64,000 bases of DNA from Tiliqua scincoides (taxonomy: Eukaryota > Chordata > Lepidosauria > Squamata > Scincidae), in the NCBI RefSeq assembly GCF_035046505.1, contig NC_089824.1:116509997-116573996 (forward strand), in the 5' to 3' direction. The notes under the pieces were generated by a model. That model saw only the letters and a program-made list of their open reading frames with translations. It was not told the DNA's origin and made no database searches. This document shows positions 13,153 to 24,774 of the stretch, in pieces; position 1 is the stretch's first letter, and each line of letters opens with the position of its first letter. The position numbers and the translations under genes are program-made.

Positions 13153-13244
13153 TTGAGGCTGCAATCCTATGCATGCTTTCCTGAGAGTAAATCCCACTGA
13201 AGACAATGACACAATGAGTAAACAAGCATAGGATTGTGCTCTAA
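13153..13244. mobile_element. Short palindromic element copy
   Basis: It starts gaggctgcaatcctatgcat and ends cataggattgtgctctaagg. Its core is partly rearranged. Confidence 0.7.
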
Positions 13245-13501
13245 GGCTAATCAAAAAGTGTTTGTTAGCCAGTGGAACAAATACCAGTGGCAGAACTTCA
13301 TAGTATGACAGCTGATACTTGACCCCACTACACAAAGACTACATGGCTTTGGTGTTCCTGGCCTGAACCTACTGGAGATGACTAGGGCCTCAGATCACTT
13401 TCAGCAAGGTGTGACTGTATGGCATCTCTTCAAAAGTTGTGTGGGTTGGGCAACAAGTGTGCAGAGTGGAAGAGAAATCAGGAGGCACCAGCAACCAGAG
13501 A

Positions 13502-13938
13502 CAGTGGCATCACTAGAATTTTTGTTACCTGGTGTGGGAGGCCTTAGGGAGGCCTTAGGCCTTAGAACTGCAGCCTGTGAGCCCAATCCTAGGCATGTCT
13601 ACTCAGGAGTAAGTCCCATAGTGGTCAATGGGGCTTACTCTCAGGAAAGTGTGGGTAAAGTAAACATAACCATGTGGCTGAGTTTGCTTTCCATAGAGCT
13701 CAATAGACTGCAGGAGGGAGGGAGGGAGGAACCTCCTCCTCAGGTGTTTTGGGGGCTGCATTCATTGGATCAGGACCATTCTGGTGTTGTTAGATTCCTC
13801 TCAGCCTGCCTTTTCCTAGGACTATGGCATGACAGGGTAGCTCGAGGGTAGCTGAAGCTGCGATGTTAGTGCGTCACCCCCCCAGGGCACGTCACCCGGT
13901 GCGGCCCACACCCCCCGCACCTCCTAGCAACACCAGTG
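13502..13938. mobile_element. TIR element A (CAGTGGCATCACTAG ends)
   Basis: It has terminal repeats cagtggcatcactag and ctagcaacaccagtg. The interior matches part of 15291-16687 in reverse orientation. A palindromic short element is nested at about 13577-13655. No transposase is visible. Confidence 0.75.
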
Positions 13939-14051
13939 GATGGAGCCAAAGGTAGGGCCAGCCTGGGCTCAAATGTTTATATAGGTCAAGGTGGAAGATG
14001 CACCCTGAGTTGTTCTATACAATTCTTTTATGTTGGAGGTTGGGAAACTCA

Positions 14052-14141
14052 CAGCACAATCCTAGACATAGCTACTCAGAAGTAAGCCCCATTGCATTCA
14101 ATAGAATTTAGATCCTGGTATGTATGTATAGGAAGGATCTC
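14052..14141. mobile_element. Short palindromic element copy
   Basis: It has cacaatcctagacatagcta, then actcagaagtaagccccatt, with a degenerate right half. Confidence 0.6.
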
Positions 14142-14735
14142 AGCCTTACATTTATTTTTCTATTTGGTTATTTACATTGTGCCTTTTCACCAAAAAACAA
14201 AACATAAAAGCCTTCCCAAAAATCTTCAAAATGGGCAAATAGCCATTTTAAATAGCTGTGATTTTGGGTGGGAAAATGGCAGAAGGAGAAAAGCTGAACC
14301 CCATTTCTCTGAACCATGGTCCTGATCAGGATTGTCTCTCACAGCAATTTTCAGTGAAAATGAGGCAGTTTTGATAACAAGGAAGCCTCTTTAAAGCATA
14401 TTTCGATGCACATCTGATTCAGCCCTGAACAAGGTAAAGAGGTCAATCAAAGAGAGCCCCTGGCTACTTCTTTGGCTGCAGCACAGGCCTGGCTGGCTCC
14501 ACCATCAGTCTTCTCTTCCTGCGGTGCTTTGAGTGGGCTGTCTGCTTTTTTTATTTTTAAAGTGTTGCATGAACATTCACACTTTTATGCATTTGTCAAC
14601 TCATTAATTAAAAAAAATTAAGTGCAAAACTGTTCTCGGGACTGGGAAGTATTTTGGTGACATCAGTGCTATGCACAGCTGGCTTCTGTTGCCAGCTTGC
14701 AGAACTATTTTCCCCCAGATTTCAACCCTGTGAAG

Positions 14736-15068
14736 CAGCACTTTTCAACATTTGTCCTCCTCTGTACCAATTCACATGGTTCACCTATTCAAAGTATCAC
14801 CAGAAGTAACTGGTGATGGCACCATTGCCTGTTACTTCTGAGTTGGGAGACCAGATTGATGCAACAAATACCAGTAAGAGGCTCAGGGTGGATGAGAGGG
14901 CTTTTATAAGCATTGAAAAGCATGCTTTGGAGCTCTGCTCACAGAGCTGAGCCTCCTACCATTGTTTGTTGCATCATGTTCCTGGTCTTGCTGCCAGGTA
15001 GTAGGTGTTCAGGTGTCCGCTGTGTGCCACCAGACACCACCTCACATACCACTGGTTGAGAAACACTG
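14736..15068. mobile_element. hAT-like non-autonomous element
   Basis: The ends are CAGCACTTTTCAAC and GTTGAGAAACACTG. The flanking 8-mers CTGTGAAG and CTGTAAAG differ at one base. It is the same family as the element starting at 46228 (shared core with paired taactggtgatg-like segments). Confidence 0.85.
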
Positions 15069-15290
15069 CTGTAAAGAAAATATAGCTTTGGCTTGACCAC
15101 TTCTAGACTAGAAAAGGTTTGCAGCTTCTTTCTTTGAAAGTACCATTTTGCTGTGTGTCTCCTTTTTGCAAGTACTTTTTCCAAGTTCCACCTTCTCAAG
15201 CACTGTTACCACCAGAGATGGCTGCCACGCACCAAAGTCAGTGGGTTTATTCCATAGTTCTCCCTACAGTAAGGAAGATACTTCTCTGGT

Positions 15291-16687
15291 CACTGGTGTC
15301 TCTAGGGAGGTCCGAGCGGTGCGGGTGGCACAGAGTGACGCGCGAGGGGGTGACGTGCCCTGGGGGGTGACACGCTAACATCGCGGCTTCAGGAGCCACC
15401 CCGTCATGCCATACACCGTTGGATGTGGAATGTCCATCGGAGTGCAATGCAAAAAACAGAATTGAAATAGCTCTTTTCCTTTTCAAAAGTTATGGCCAAA
15501 AAACCAAAAAAGAAAATGAATGGATCCCTATGGAAAGTGAAAGTGAGTCGTATTGCGCGTTTACTCGCGAGTAGGCATACTTGCCATAGTCCGTCAGGAA
15601 AGGCAGGCTGAGAGGACTCCAACAACACCAGAATGGTCCCGATCCAATGAATTCAGCCCCCAAAACACCTGAGAAGGAGGTTCCTCCCTCTCTCCTTCAG
15701 TCTATTGAGCTCTATGGAAAGCAAACTCAGCCACATGGTCGCGTTTACTCGCGAGTAGGCAGGCGTGCCTTGCCTTTTGGTCAGGTCAGGCAAAGGGGAA
15801 TGTGAGGCCACCAGAAGGGTCCCAATCTGATGGAACTGGAGCACCACAAATGCTCCAGAAGGCAACCGTCCCCCCACTAAGAAGGACAAAGAGGCGAGGC
15901 TTGAACTGTTAAGGGGAAAGTTTTCTATTTTGCACTTGCAAAGCCAGGTGGGTCTTTACCTTGATATGCTTGAAACAGAAGAACTTTAAACTGGGCACTG
16001 GGAGGGCTGGAAATCTCACTGATTTTTTTTTTTGGGGGGGGGGGGGGGTTATTGCAGGCAGGCTACAGAGTAAGCCCCATTGACCACTATGGGACTAACT
16101 CCAGAGTAGACATGCATAGGATTGGGCTCACAGGCTGCAATTCTGCCCACACTTTCCTGAGAGTAAGCCCCATTGACCACTATGGGACTTACTTCAGAGT
16201 AGATTCACTTGGTGGAACAGGACTGGCTCCCCCTTATTTAATTATTTCTTTTATTTTAATTTAATTATTTATAATTATTTATTTTAATTTGTTTGATGAT
16301 CTCCCTCCTGGCCATGACATCACTTCCAATGGGTCCTGGACAGATTGTCATTCTAAAAAGTGGGTCCCAGCGCTAAAAGTTTGAAAACTGCTGCAATAAG
16401 GTGTTAGTAAGTTGACACAGGGTGTGTGTGTGAGAGAGAGAGAGAGACTCTACAAGTTTTCAAAATCACTAAAATCAGAGTTTGGAGGAGTAACATCATC
16501 ATGTTATATATCAATCAATGCGTAATTTCATGCAGAATGCAATGAAACAAACCACATTGAAATATCTATCAAAAGGTACAGCCAAAAAAACAGTGGGGGC
16601 AGGGTGTTGGGGTGTTGCCCCACCCACTGCATGGGATGGCGCGCAGGCCTCCCGCACCGGGTGACGCGAATCCTAGTGATGCCACTG
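15291..16687. mobile_element. TIR element B, longer relative of element A
   Basis: It starts cactggtgtctctaggga and ends cctagtgatgccactg, about 1.4 kb. It carries two consecutive nested short palindromic elements (about 16063-16208), a G run at 16037 and a GA microsatellite near 16430. CpG-bearing ends (gacgcgcgaggg, ccgcaccgggtgacgcg) suggest methylation-spared or fairly young termini. Confidence 0.72.
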
Positions 16688-16749
16688 GTTCCATCTGCTA
16701 TACGGATGGGATCTGCAAGAGAGCAAAATAGACTAAAGCCCTGGGCAGA

Positions 16750-16753
16750 TTAA

Positions 16754-16786
<33 letters not shown>

Positions 16787-17010
16787 AGTATTTATATACC
16801 GTTTTTCAACTAAAAGTTCACAAAGCGGTTTACAGAGAAAAATCAAACAACTAATGGCTCCCTGTCCCAAATCTAAAAAGATGCAAAAAGAACACCCACA
16901 GACAGCCACTAGAAAAGACACTGCTGGGGTGAGATGGGGCAGTTACTCTCCCCCTGCTAAAAAGAGGAGCACCCACTTGAAAAAGTGCCTCTTGCCCAAT
17001 TAGCAGGGGT
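16750..17010 (-). mobile_element. SINE-like repeat with (TAA)n tail, inverted copy
   Basis: This repeat of about 260 bp has an ATT/AAT microsatellite tail at its left end. The body includes ccgtttttcaactaaaagtt and agcacccacttgaaaaagtg. It is the reverse complement of 18041-18307 and lies about 1 kb from it. Confidence 0.75.
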
Positions 17011-18040
17011 AAATATGAAACAAACCCTTATAGTTTTACTGTGAGGTTTTAAGATGTTTGTGAGTGTATAAAACTGAACTGAATAGGATTATAGACATCC
17101 AACCAAAACTTCCCCCTTTTCCCCACCCCATACTAATTTTGGACTAAATCATTCTGAATACTAGAGCCTGAGTCAAGTAGATCGATTTCTCTACATTTGA
17201 TTCACGTCCACTTGGGCCTGGTTAATGTGTTCCCTTGATTACTAACAGCAAGATGTGATAACTTGCAAGCATGAATGGGACTTCACAGACAGGACCTTCA
17301 TGTCACTGCGAATGCTTGGCTTTTCAGCATTCTGTCCCCCTCTTCCTTTTTCAATCCAGAGAGCAGGAGGAGGAGGAGGTGATTAGCACTCCCCCCAGTC
17401 TGCTGCCTGAGGCAACCGCTTCAGTTGGCCTTATGGATGGGCCAGCCCTGTGTGTATAGTACTCATATACAGAGAAATTGTGTTACGTATATGCATGTGT
17501 GAAACAGCCCCCTGAGTTGGCTTTACATGTTGGGTTCTCTGAATGCCAGAAGCATCATGCCAAGGTTGAATATGCCCACAAAATCAGCATACAAAGCCAC
17601 CTTTATTTGACTTGCATTCTAGGGAGACAAATTAACTTTCATGCAAATCCTTTCATGCAAATTTCATTCCTGGTATTTCAGATTAGGGCTGCCATCCTAA
17701 CCCTATTACATGGTATTTGGGTTGGAGAAATTGAACTAGTCACTTCAGCATCTTTAAGAGTTTCCCAGATGGCAAAACACATTCTGCAGATGCAGCTCCC
17801 CACTCTTCCACACATGAAATTAAAAGTGCTTTTATGCATGTCCTCCATCTATAAATCAAAGAAACTGTTGCCATCTTTGGCCTTTTCTCTTAAACCTGCA
17901 TTGATTTTGATATTTATATTTGAGTACTTGGTAACATTGCCACCGTGAAATGAACACTCATTTCACTCAATTAGAGTGTTCAACTAACAATTAACACATA
18001 CCATATTAGAATGCACGAATTGCAATTAATCCTTCTATTA

Positions 18041-18307
18041 ATTCCCTGCTAACTAGGTAAGAGGCGCTTTTTCAAGTGGGTGCTCCTCTTTCATTTAGCA
18101 GCGGAAGAGTAACTGGCCCACCTCACCTCAGCACTGTATTTTCTAATGGCTGTCTGCTGGAGTTCTTTTGCATCTTTTTAGGTTGTGAGCCCTTTTGGGA
18201 CAGGGAGCCATTAGTTGTTTGATTTTTCTCTGTAAACTGTTTTGTGAACTTTTTGTTGAAAAGCAGTGTATAAATACTGTTAATAATAATAATAATAATA
18301 ATAATAT
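18041..18307 (+). mobile_element. SINE-like repeat with (AAT)n tail
   Basis: This is the same family as 16750-17010 in the opposite orientation, ending in gtataaatactgttaataat followed by the AAT run. Confidence 0.75.
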
Positions 18308-19574
18308 TTGCTACAGTGAGCAGTGTGCAAGGTATCTATTGAAAGTGTGATTCAGTCTTCCAGTGCCCTGTGTGTCTGCAAACTTTGGTATATAACTACA
18401 GTAAAGAACCCAATTACATGATCTCTGGATACCCATAGTGCCAATTAAGTAAACTAACTGGTACTGGCATTCTTTGGTAACAGTCACTCACTAATACTGA
18501 AGATGATGGAAAGAAAAATGATCACAGCAAGGGAGGGGGAGACAAAGGAATAATTCACATGGGAGTTTTTTCATTCTTCATCTTGCTCTATAGCCCTGGT
18601 CTTCATATTGAGGTATCAATCACCCAGTCAAAAGAAAAAAAACAATTACATGTCTTCTTACAGCTCATTAATCTAACATGAACTGCGGTGGGGAATCATT
18701 TTGTGTACAAGAGTGTTGATTTGTCATTTGTATAGAGATTTATGGGAGGGATTTAAGATGTCTTTGCATCAGGTTGCATGTGAGTATGTGGTAAGGGTTG
18801 CCTTGATAGATCTCTTCCTGGGGGAGAGGGAAAGAGGAGGACACTCTTAATAGTTGTGGCATTCATGAAGCATCTTGTTCCTCCATTGTTCCATGGTACA
18901 CAGGTGGAACTGTGGCTGGGGCAAGTGGAAGAAATTTTGAGAGACTAGACAGAGTTGGGCTGGAGCTTTAAGCACTCCCATATTGTGGAGTCCCAGCTGT
19001 CTCTGCTTGTTTCCTTCCTCCTCATGTCTCAGGAGACAGACTCCCCACACTGCTAAATGCTGACAACACTATTAAGGGAAATTTATATCCTTAGAAAGAT
19101 TAAATGGCATCAGGCTTAAAGCTGTCAAGTCTAAACCTCTGGCAGACAATTATATGGCGCCTCGATGATATGCACAATCTTCAAACGGTGCACCGAAATA
19201 TTTTTTTCAATGGGTTTTACTCTCAGGAAAGTGTGGTTAGGATTGCAGCCACAGTGTTTTTAAAAATGAAGGAGCAAATGGTGGAATAACAGTGATGGCA
19301 AAGTAATCTGCAAATTAAAGGGCTGCTTTCATCAAAGAAGGTGGCCTAAAGACACAGGAGTAGCTTTAAACCACACCAAATAGAGAGACCTGCACTCCTA
19401 AGTGCACTTTCTACAATCAAAGAGGCTTATTTCGGATCAAACGGATTCATAATCTTGCTCACTGCAGGATTGTTATGAGGGAATATAATATGGATGGCAT
19501 ATGGAGCTACAGTCTTCATTCTCTTCCCAGCTGACTATAGAAAAGCAATACCTCAACAGTATTAAAGGGCCTAA

Positions 19575-20166
19575 GGGAGCAATCCAAAGGCACCTTAAGC
19601 CGGCCCAAGTCCCTTGGGCCGGCATAAGAGGGTTGTAAACGTGCCGTAAAGCACATTTGCGCCTCCTTGCAGAGAAGCCAGGCCGGCACTCCAAGAAGTG
19701 CCGGCCTGAGGAGGCTGGCATAAGGCTCCGCTGCTGCTTCCCCACAGTAGCTTGTGTCAGCGCACTCACGCTGGCACAAGTGGCAAAGGAAGGCATGGGG
19801 GAAGCAGGAAGGAGGAGGGAAGGAGGTGTTTCTGCACGGGGGAGGGCGGGTGATGGGTGGCCCCGGGAGCAGGTGGGCACGCAGGGAGCCGGAAGTGGGG
19901 CTGGGACCCGGCAGTTATGCTGGATCCCAACCCCCATCCCCGTGGAGAATGGAGCGGCTTCAACCACTCTGCTCTCTTCGGACTTGCACTACCTCTAGAG
20001 GTGGTGCAGGTCCAAGGAGACCCATTGGGGCCAGCAGCCCTTACCCAAGGGTAAGGGAAAGAGTTTCCCCTTGCCTCTGGCTGAGCCGCTGCTGCCCACA
20101 AACCCACACTGGATGCAGTGCAAGCCTCCTGGCTTGCCTGCTCCAGCGCAGGTTTGGATTGCGCCC
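19575..20166. mobile_element. Long GC-rich TIR element, complete
   Basis: It starts gggagcaatccaaaggcacc and ends ggtttggattgcgccc, 592 bp. The best-preserved copy of the long class, it holds no coding sequence despite long chance frames on both strands. Confidence 0.8.
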
Positions 20167-21098
20167 TTAGTGTATCTTTCACTTGAAGATCTCCAGGCTG
20201 AGAGAAATATTTCAGCAGATCCCACCTCTGATCTTAGGACATTCCCATCAATTACATTAAAAACACTTCTTGCATTTCCTGTTTCTATAATTCAGATACC
20301 AAACTACACTTGGCAAAAATGTACCCTTCATTAAGTTTTGAAATGGCCACCTGGTTTCAGCCTACATTGATGACTTTCACACACATACACAAACCAAGCA
20401 AAAGAAGCCAAACGTGCTTTTAAAGTTTTGTCTGAAAATGACTTTTGAGCGGCCCAGCTGACAGCCATTCTGCTGTGCCTGAGAGCTCTTTTCAAAGAAA
20501 TGGCTGTCCTCTCCAGGTTCAGAAGTGACAAGCAAAGAGAGGGAAGGGAGTTGGATCCGGAATAGTTTGTGGTTACCACCTTGCTCTGAAAAGTATGGGC
20601 ACTGCAGATAATACTGACTTCGCCCAGAACTGGTTGGGAAGAGATTTTGGCAGTCTTTTCTTTTTTAATTAACATATCAAACTACAAATAAAGCTTCAAA
20701 TTCCTGTCAAAACATTGATACATGCTAGATCAGTATTCATGATGTGAAAAATGATATAACATTACTCAATTCAATCCTCATTTGATATTCATGAAATGAG
20801 AACTAATAATGGATGATTAATATATAATAGCATAATTGCAATTCTAAAGTTTTCAGTTTAAGTTGCCAAACTAATTTGTCATTCTTGTGTTCTTCAACTC
20901 TTATATCAAATTACACCATATCAACAAAATTATTCAAACTTAACCCATTGTTTCAACTCGTTTAATCCATCCGTACATCTGCCTCCGTACATCTCAGTCT
21001 ATCCTTTCTGTACCTTGTTATTTGTGTCAGTTTAAGAGAACTTAGCATAGTCCTTAATACTGCAAAATTGATGGTATGTGGAATTTCTTCCACTGTTA

Positions 21099-21280
21099 GG
21101 GCCCAATTCTATCCAACTATCTAGGGCTGATGCAGCCTTGCCAATGGACTGTGAACTGTAACCTGCAGCGGGGAGAAGGCAGTCATGGAGGCTTCCTCAA
21201 GGTAGGGTAACATTTGTTGCCTTGCCTCAGGGCTACATTGCTTCTGCATCGGCATTGGAAAGTTGGATAGGATTGGGCCC
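21099..21280. mobile_element. GGGCCCAAT-terminus MITE, TTA target duplication
   Basis: It starts gggcccaattctatccaac and ends ttggataggattgggccc. TTA lies at 21096-21098 and 21281-21283. The 182-bp length matches the copies at 22.6, 48.1 and 61.9 kb. Confidence 0.85.
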
Positions 21281-22606
21281 TTAAGCTATTAAAATGTGAG
21301 CAGACAAATTAGCTTGATTTCTTGCTTAAACCTAGCCTATTTAAGTAACATAAGAGTACTACCACAGACTCTAATGGGACCTGTACTCAGGTGATGTCCC
21401 TCACTTTAACGAGGACTTTCAAAAAGGTCTGTACAAGAATTCTGCAGTCTTTTGCCCTTTTCAATAACATTTCTGAACTAAAGCTAATGTGTAACCATCA
21501 CAGCAAGATGCCACATGGAAAGTCGTGGGGTATAGTGTGCCCTTGGGTTAACATGAAGTGGGAGAGGTGCTTTTCTCCAACCAGTCCTGACCAGAGCTGG
21601 CCCAAGACCTCACAGCACCCAAAGCAGCATGCCAGATGCTGTCCCCCTGACCTGCTGATGTTCCAGTCTCTCTTCTCCCACTTTCTGGATTAGAAACCAG
21701 TGAGGCGATTGGAGCAGCCAAGGAAGTATAGAGGAGAAGGAACCACTGGACTAGAGTGTCAGAGACATTCTGATCTTATGGCTCTTTTCTCTTCCATACT
21801 TCCTGTTCTGCTTTTATCCCCTTCTTCCTTTTTCAATCCAGGGAGAGGGAGAAGGAGGAGCAGCAGCAGATGCTATTATGCCAATGAAGGTGAACACATC
21901 TTGCCAATCTGCTGTCTGAAACAGCCACTTCAGTCATCTTCATGGATTGGCATGACATTGAACTTGCTGTCTGCTTTGCATTGCCAAGGAGGTCAGATAT
22001 AATTGCAATGCCATCCTTTCTGAGCTATGGCTTTGTGGATATTGAACAATCACTGAGTGGACTCATTGGAGTCCTATAAAAGACTGAGGGCCTTCCAATC
22101 AAGGAAAAAACAAACTTCATTTGTTCCCACTCAGGCTTTCACATGCAGCCTCTGGCCATGTGGTAGCTGCTGTTCCATGAGGTGCTCCCATGACACTAGG
22201 GGTCGCATGTGAGTGATGCAGCCTTATTAGCGAGGCTGATTCCAGACAGTGCCAGAGATCAGCCAAGTGAGCACAGACCAAAGGTAGATGCCCATGAAAG
22301 GGCCCACTTAGCCAGACCAACCCCTGAACCTTCAGTACCAGTGGCAGACCCCAATATCTATAGAGCAAAAAAGAAGGCATTTGGTCTTGTTCACAAGGTT
22401 GCAGCCCCCAGCATGATGGAAAAACAGTTACCACACAGCTGGAGACTGCATCTGGAGGGCATCTCCCATGGGTCCCATCTAGCTCCAGCAACACTCTGTC
22501 AGTATTCACATAACGGATGGGGTTAGTGCTCATCAGGGTACAGCATTGCTGTACTGAAGTATCTGTCAGCTGGCTGATTTTTTAAAGTGATGTTTTGATA
22601 GGACAG

Positions 22607-22787
22607 AGACTTCCAATCCTATCCAATTTTCCAGTGCCAGTGCAGTCGTGCCAATGGGGCATGCAGTACATCCTATGGTCCAGAGGCAGTCAGGGAGGCA
22701 TCCTCAAGGTAAGGAAATGTTTGTTGCTTTATCTCAGGGCTGCATTGCAGTTGCACCAGAGCTGGAAAGTTGGAGAGGATTGGGCCC
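22607..22787. mobile_element. GGGCCCAAT-terminus MITE, third copy
   Basis: It has the same body as 21099-21280 (ccagtgccagtgcagtcgtg, then gagctggaaagttgg) and ends aggattgggccc. The left terminus is slightly eroded. Confidence 0.78.
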
Positions 22788-23591
22788 TCAGCTCTCACTG
22801 AAGTGTCTGGACTGTGCCACTTCAGACTGGAGGTGGGGCTCATGTCCTGGAATGTTCCTGTATACATACAGTTTGCTCCACAAAGAAAAATACCATATCA
22901 GACAAAATACCAAATCAGACAGAAGGTTAGGCTAGAACCTTTTTCCTTGATGTGTTACTTTTCCTCTTGCTGAAGTGGTACAGCATGAAATATAGTGGTA
23001 CAGTGAGGGCTAGGCCAGAGTTGTGGCATATCTATACAGAGAGCCAGCTCAGACATTCACGTATAATACAGGAGAGAGGCCTTACTTTAATAGTGACAGG
23101 AGGATGTAGGAGATGGCTGATGGTCTGTCCTTACCTCCCCTCTGACTTGCGCCAGCCACTTTTCTCTGTTGTGACTTACTAGTTATTTTTAGTTGACAGT
23201 GAACTTTTGGTAAGGCTCATTGTGTCTGAATGTTAGAGAAGGGTTTTATTTGAAAGAGGAGGAAAACTACAGTGGTTTTATTTTTTTGACTTTTCTGTAG
23301 AACCATTGCCCTCTAGTGTTGGAAATAATATTTGCACTCATTTGCAAATAATAAGAGCCTTTCCAAATTTTCAATTTAGTGCAATAAAATAGTTGGAACC
23401 AATATGAATTCCTTGCAGGAAACCAAGGCAATCTTCCCTCAAGGAAGTCATCCAAGCATTCAATTGACAACATTTTGTCATTAAAGGAACTCACATCTTC
23501 CTTTGGTAGCCATCTGTGGCTTTCGAAATAGTTGCATGAAATGTTGTGAGTTAGTCTCTCCAGTGCTGAGGTGTGCACGTTACGTTATTAA

Positions 23592-23950
23592 ATAAATAAA
23601 TCATAGAATGAAAGGGATCTTGGAGGTCATATAGTCCAAGCCCCTGCTCAGAGCAGGCAACTACAGCAGATGGCCATCGAGCCTCTGCTGAAAACCTCCA
23701 ATGAGGGAAAATCCATAATTGCACAAGGCAGGGTCTTCCAGTGCTGGACAACTTTTACAGTTAGGAATTTTTTTCTCATATAAAGCCTAAATATACTTCC
23801 TTGTAGTTCAGCCCATTGGTTCCAGTTCTGCCCTCAAGCGGCAGAGAGAATGTCCTCACCACCAGCGTGGCAGCCCTCCACATACCTGATGGCTATCGTA
23901 TCTCCTCTTTGCCTTCTCTTCTCCATGTTTAACATACCAAGCTCCTTTAA
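23592..23950 (-). mobile_element. CR1 LINE 3' end (older subfamily)
   Basis: Reading right to left, it holds gagaagagaaggc, the typical CR1 hepta-repeat region and a tail of tcatagaatg repeats at 23603. It shows the standard antisense CR1 opening (atcatagaatgaaagggatc). It is more diverged from the copies at 47 and 50 kb. Confidence 0.8.
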
Positions 23951-24491
23951 CAGTTCCGTGTAGTGTTTGTAAAGCTGGCTTGGCTTTCTCACCTTGCCTC
24001 ATCACAACACTAAAAGGTCCATCCTTGTTCTGGAAAGGAGCACTTCCAATTTGGACAGCTTGAACCTGAACAGTATCTGGAACTGGTATCTCCCAGAAAG
24101 ACACATCACGTAACATTTGTAAATCTTTCCCCTGGACACCACTCATCTGATGTTCAGTGTCTGTGTCATGGCTAGAGTCACTTTCAGCTGTATCCTCCAC
24201 TTCTTCCAATTCTTCCATGTTTTCCGCTTCTTCTGCAGAATGCATGCTAGCTTCGGATTCATAAGAAGCAGCTTCTTCAATGGGAGGCAGAGCAGTGTCT
24301 TTGGAGGAACCAGGCTGCTCATCTTCTGGTCTTTTTTTTTGCATATTGAAGCATGGCTCCAGCTTGTTGCTTGATAATTTTCTTTTGCTTCTCGCTTTCT
24401 TTCTGTTGCTGGGCTCCACTGGGCCTCTTAGACCTATGCAGTCCAGTTCGCCCCATAATTGAATATCCCTCTTAATAAAAGAAAAAGTCAC
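23951..24491 (-). pseudogene. Acidic open frame, possible hAT/ZMYM-type N-terminus
   Basis: The minus strand holds an open frame of about 180 codons before it runs into a CR1 tail. It includes KKRPEDEQPGSSKDTALPP and an acidic block ESEASMHSAEEAENMEELEE. A neighbouring frame upstream of a 9-A run reads SGAQQQKESEKQKKIIKQQ. Lys-rich then acidic leaders like this precede the zinc finger in hAT-derived ZMYM-like proteins, but no zinc finger or transposase core is present. Identity is unproven. Confidence 0.3.
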
Positions 24492-24774
24492 AATATTTTT
24501 CCCCTGGAAAGGAGAACACAGCTCTCTCTAACAGATACAGGCACAATAATGCTTCACATGCACATTCATCATGCAATGACAACTGTGCATGCATACTACA
24601 TACATTACATGCATACTGTAAATGCACAGGTGGACCAGACCTTCATGTGAAAATGTCACAGGAACAGCTAGGACAGTCACAATCTGTAGGTAAGACTTTG
24701 AATATCTGAACTGGCCCTGGAATTGTAAAATCTGCAATCTTTCAAATGTGGAATGCTGCTTAACTTTGCAACTG

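Larger units (their letters stand above)
18308..23590. other. Intergenic DNA between listed elements
   Basis: Apart from the TIR elements at 19575, 21099 and 22607 and a half palindromic element at about 19206-19252, I recognise nothing. The long frames at 22117-22533 on both strands have no familiar motif. Confidence 0.45.

Noticed and set aside
19473-20182. Overlapping long frames on both strands (up to 164 codons)
   Set aside because: They lie inside a GC-rich TIR element whose related copies at 1-443 and 8543 do not keep the frames, and no domain is visible. They reflect GC bias and the absence of stops.
22117-22533. Long frames on both strands at 22.1-22.5 kb
   Set aside because: There are no recognisable motifs, no splice signals or conserved neighbours, and the opposing frames shadow each other.
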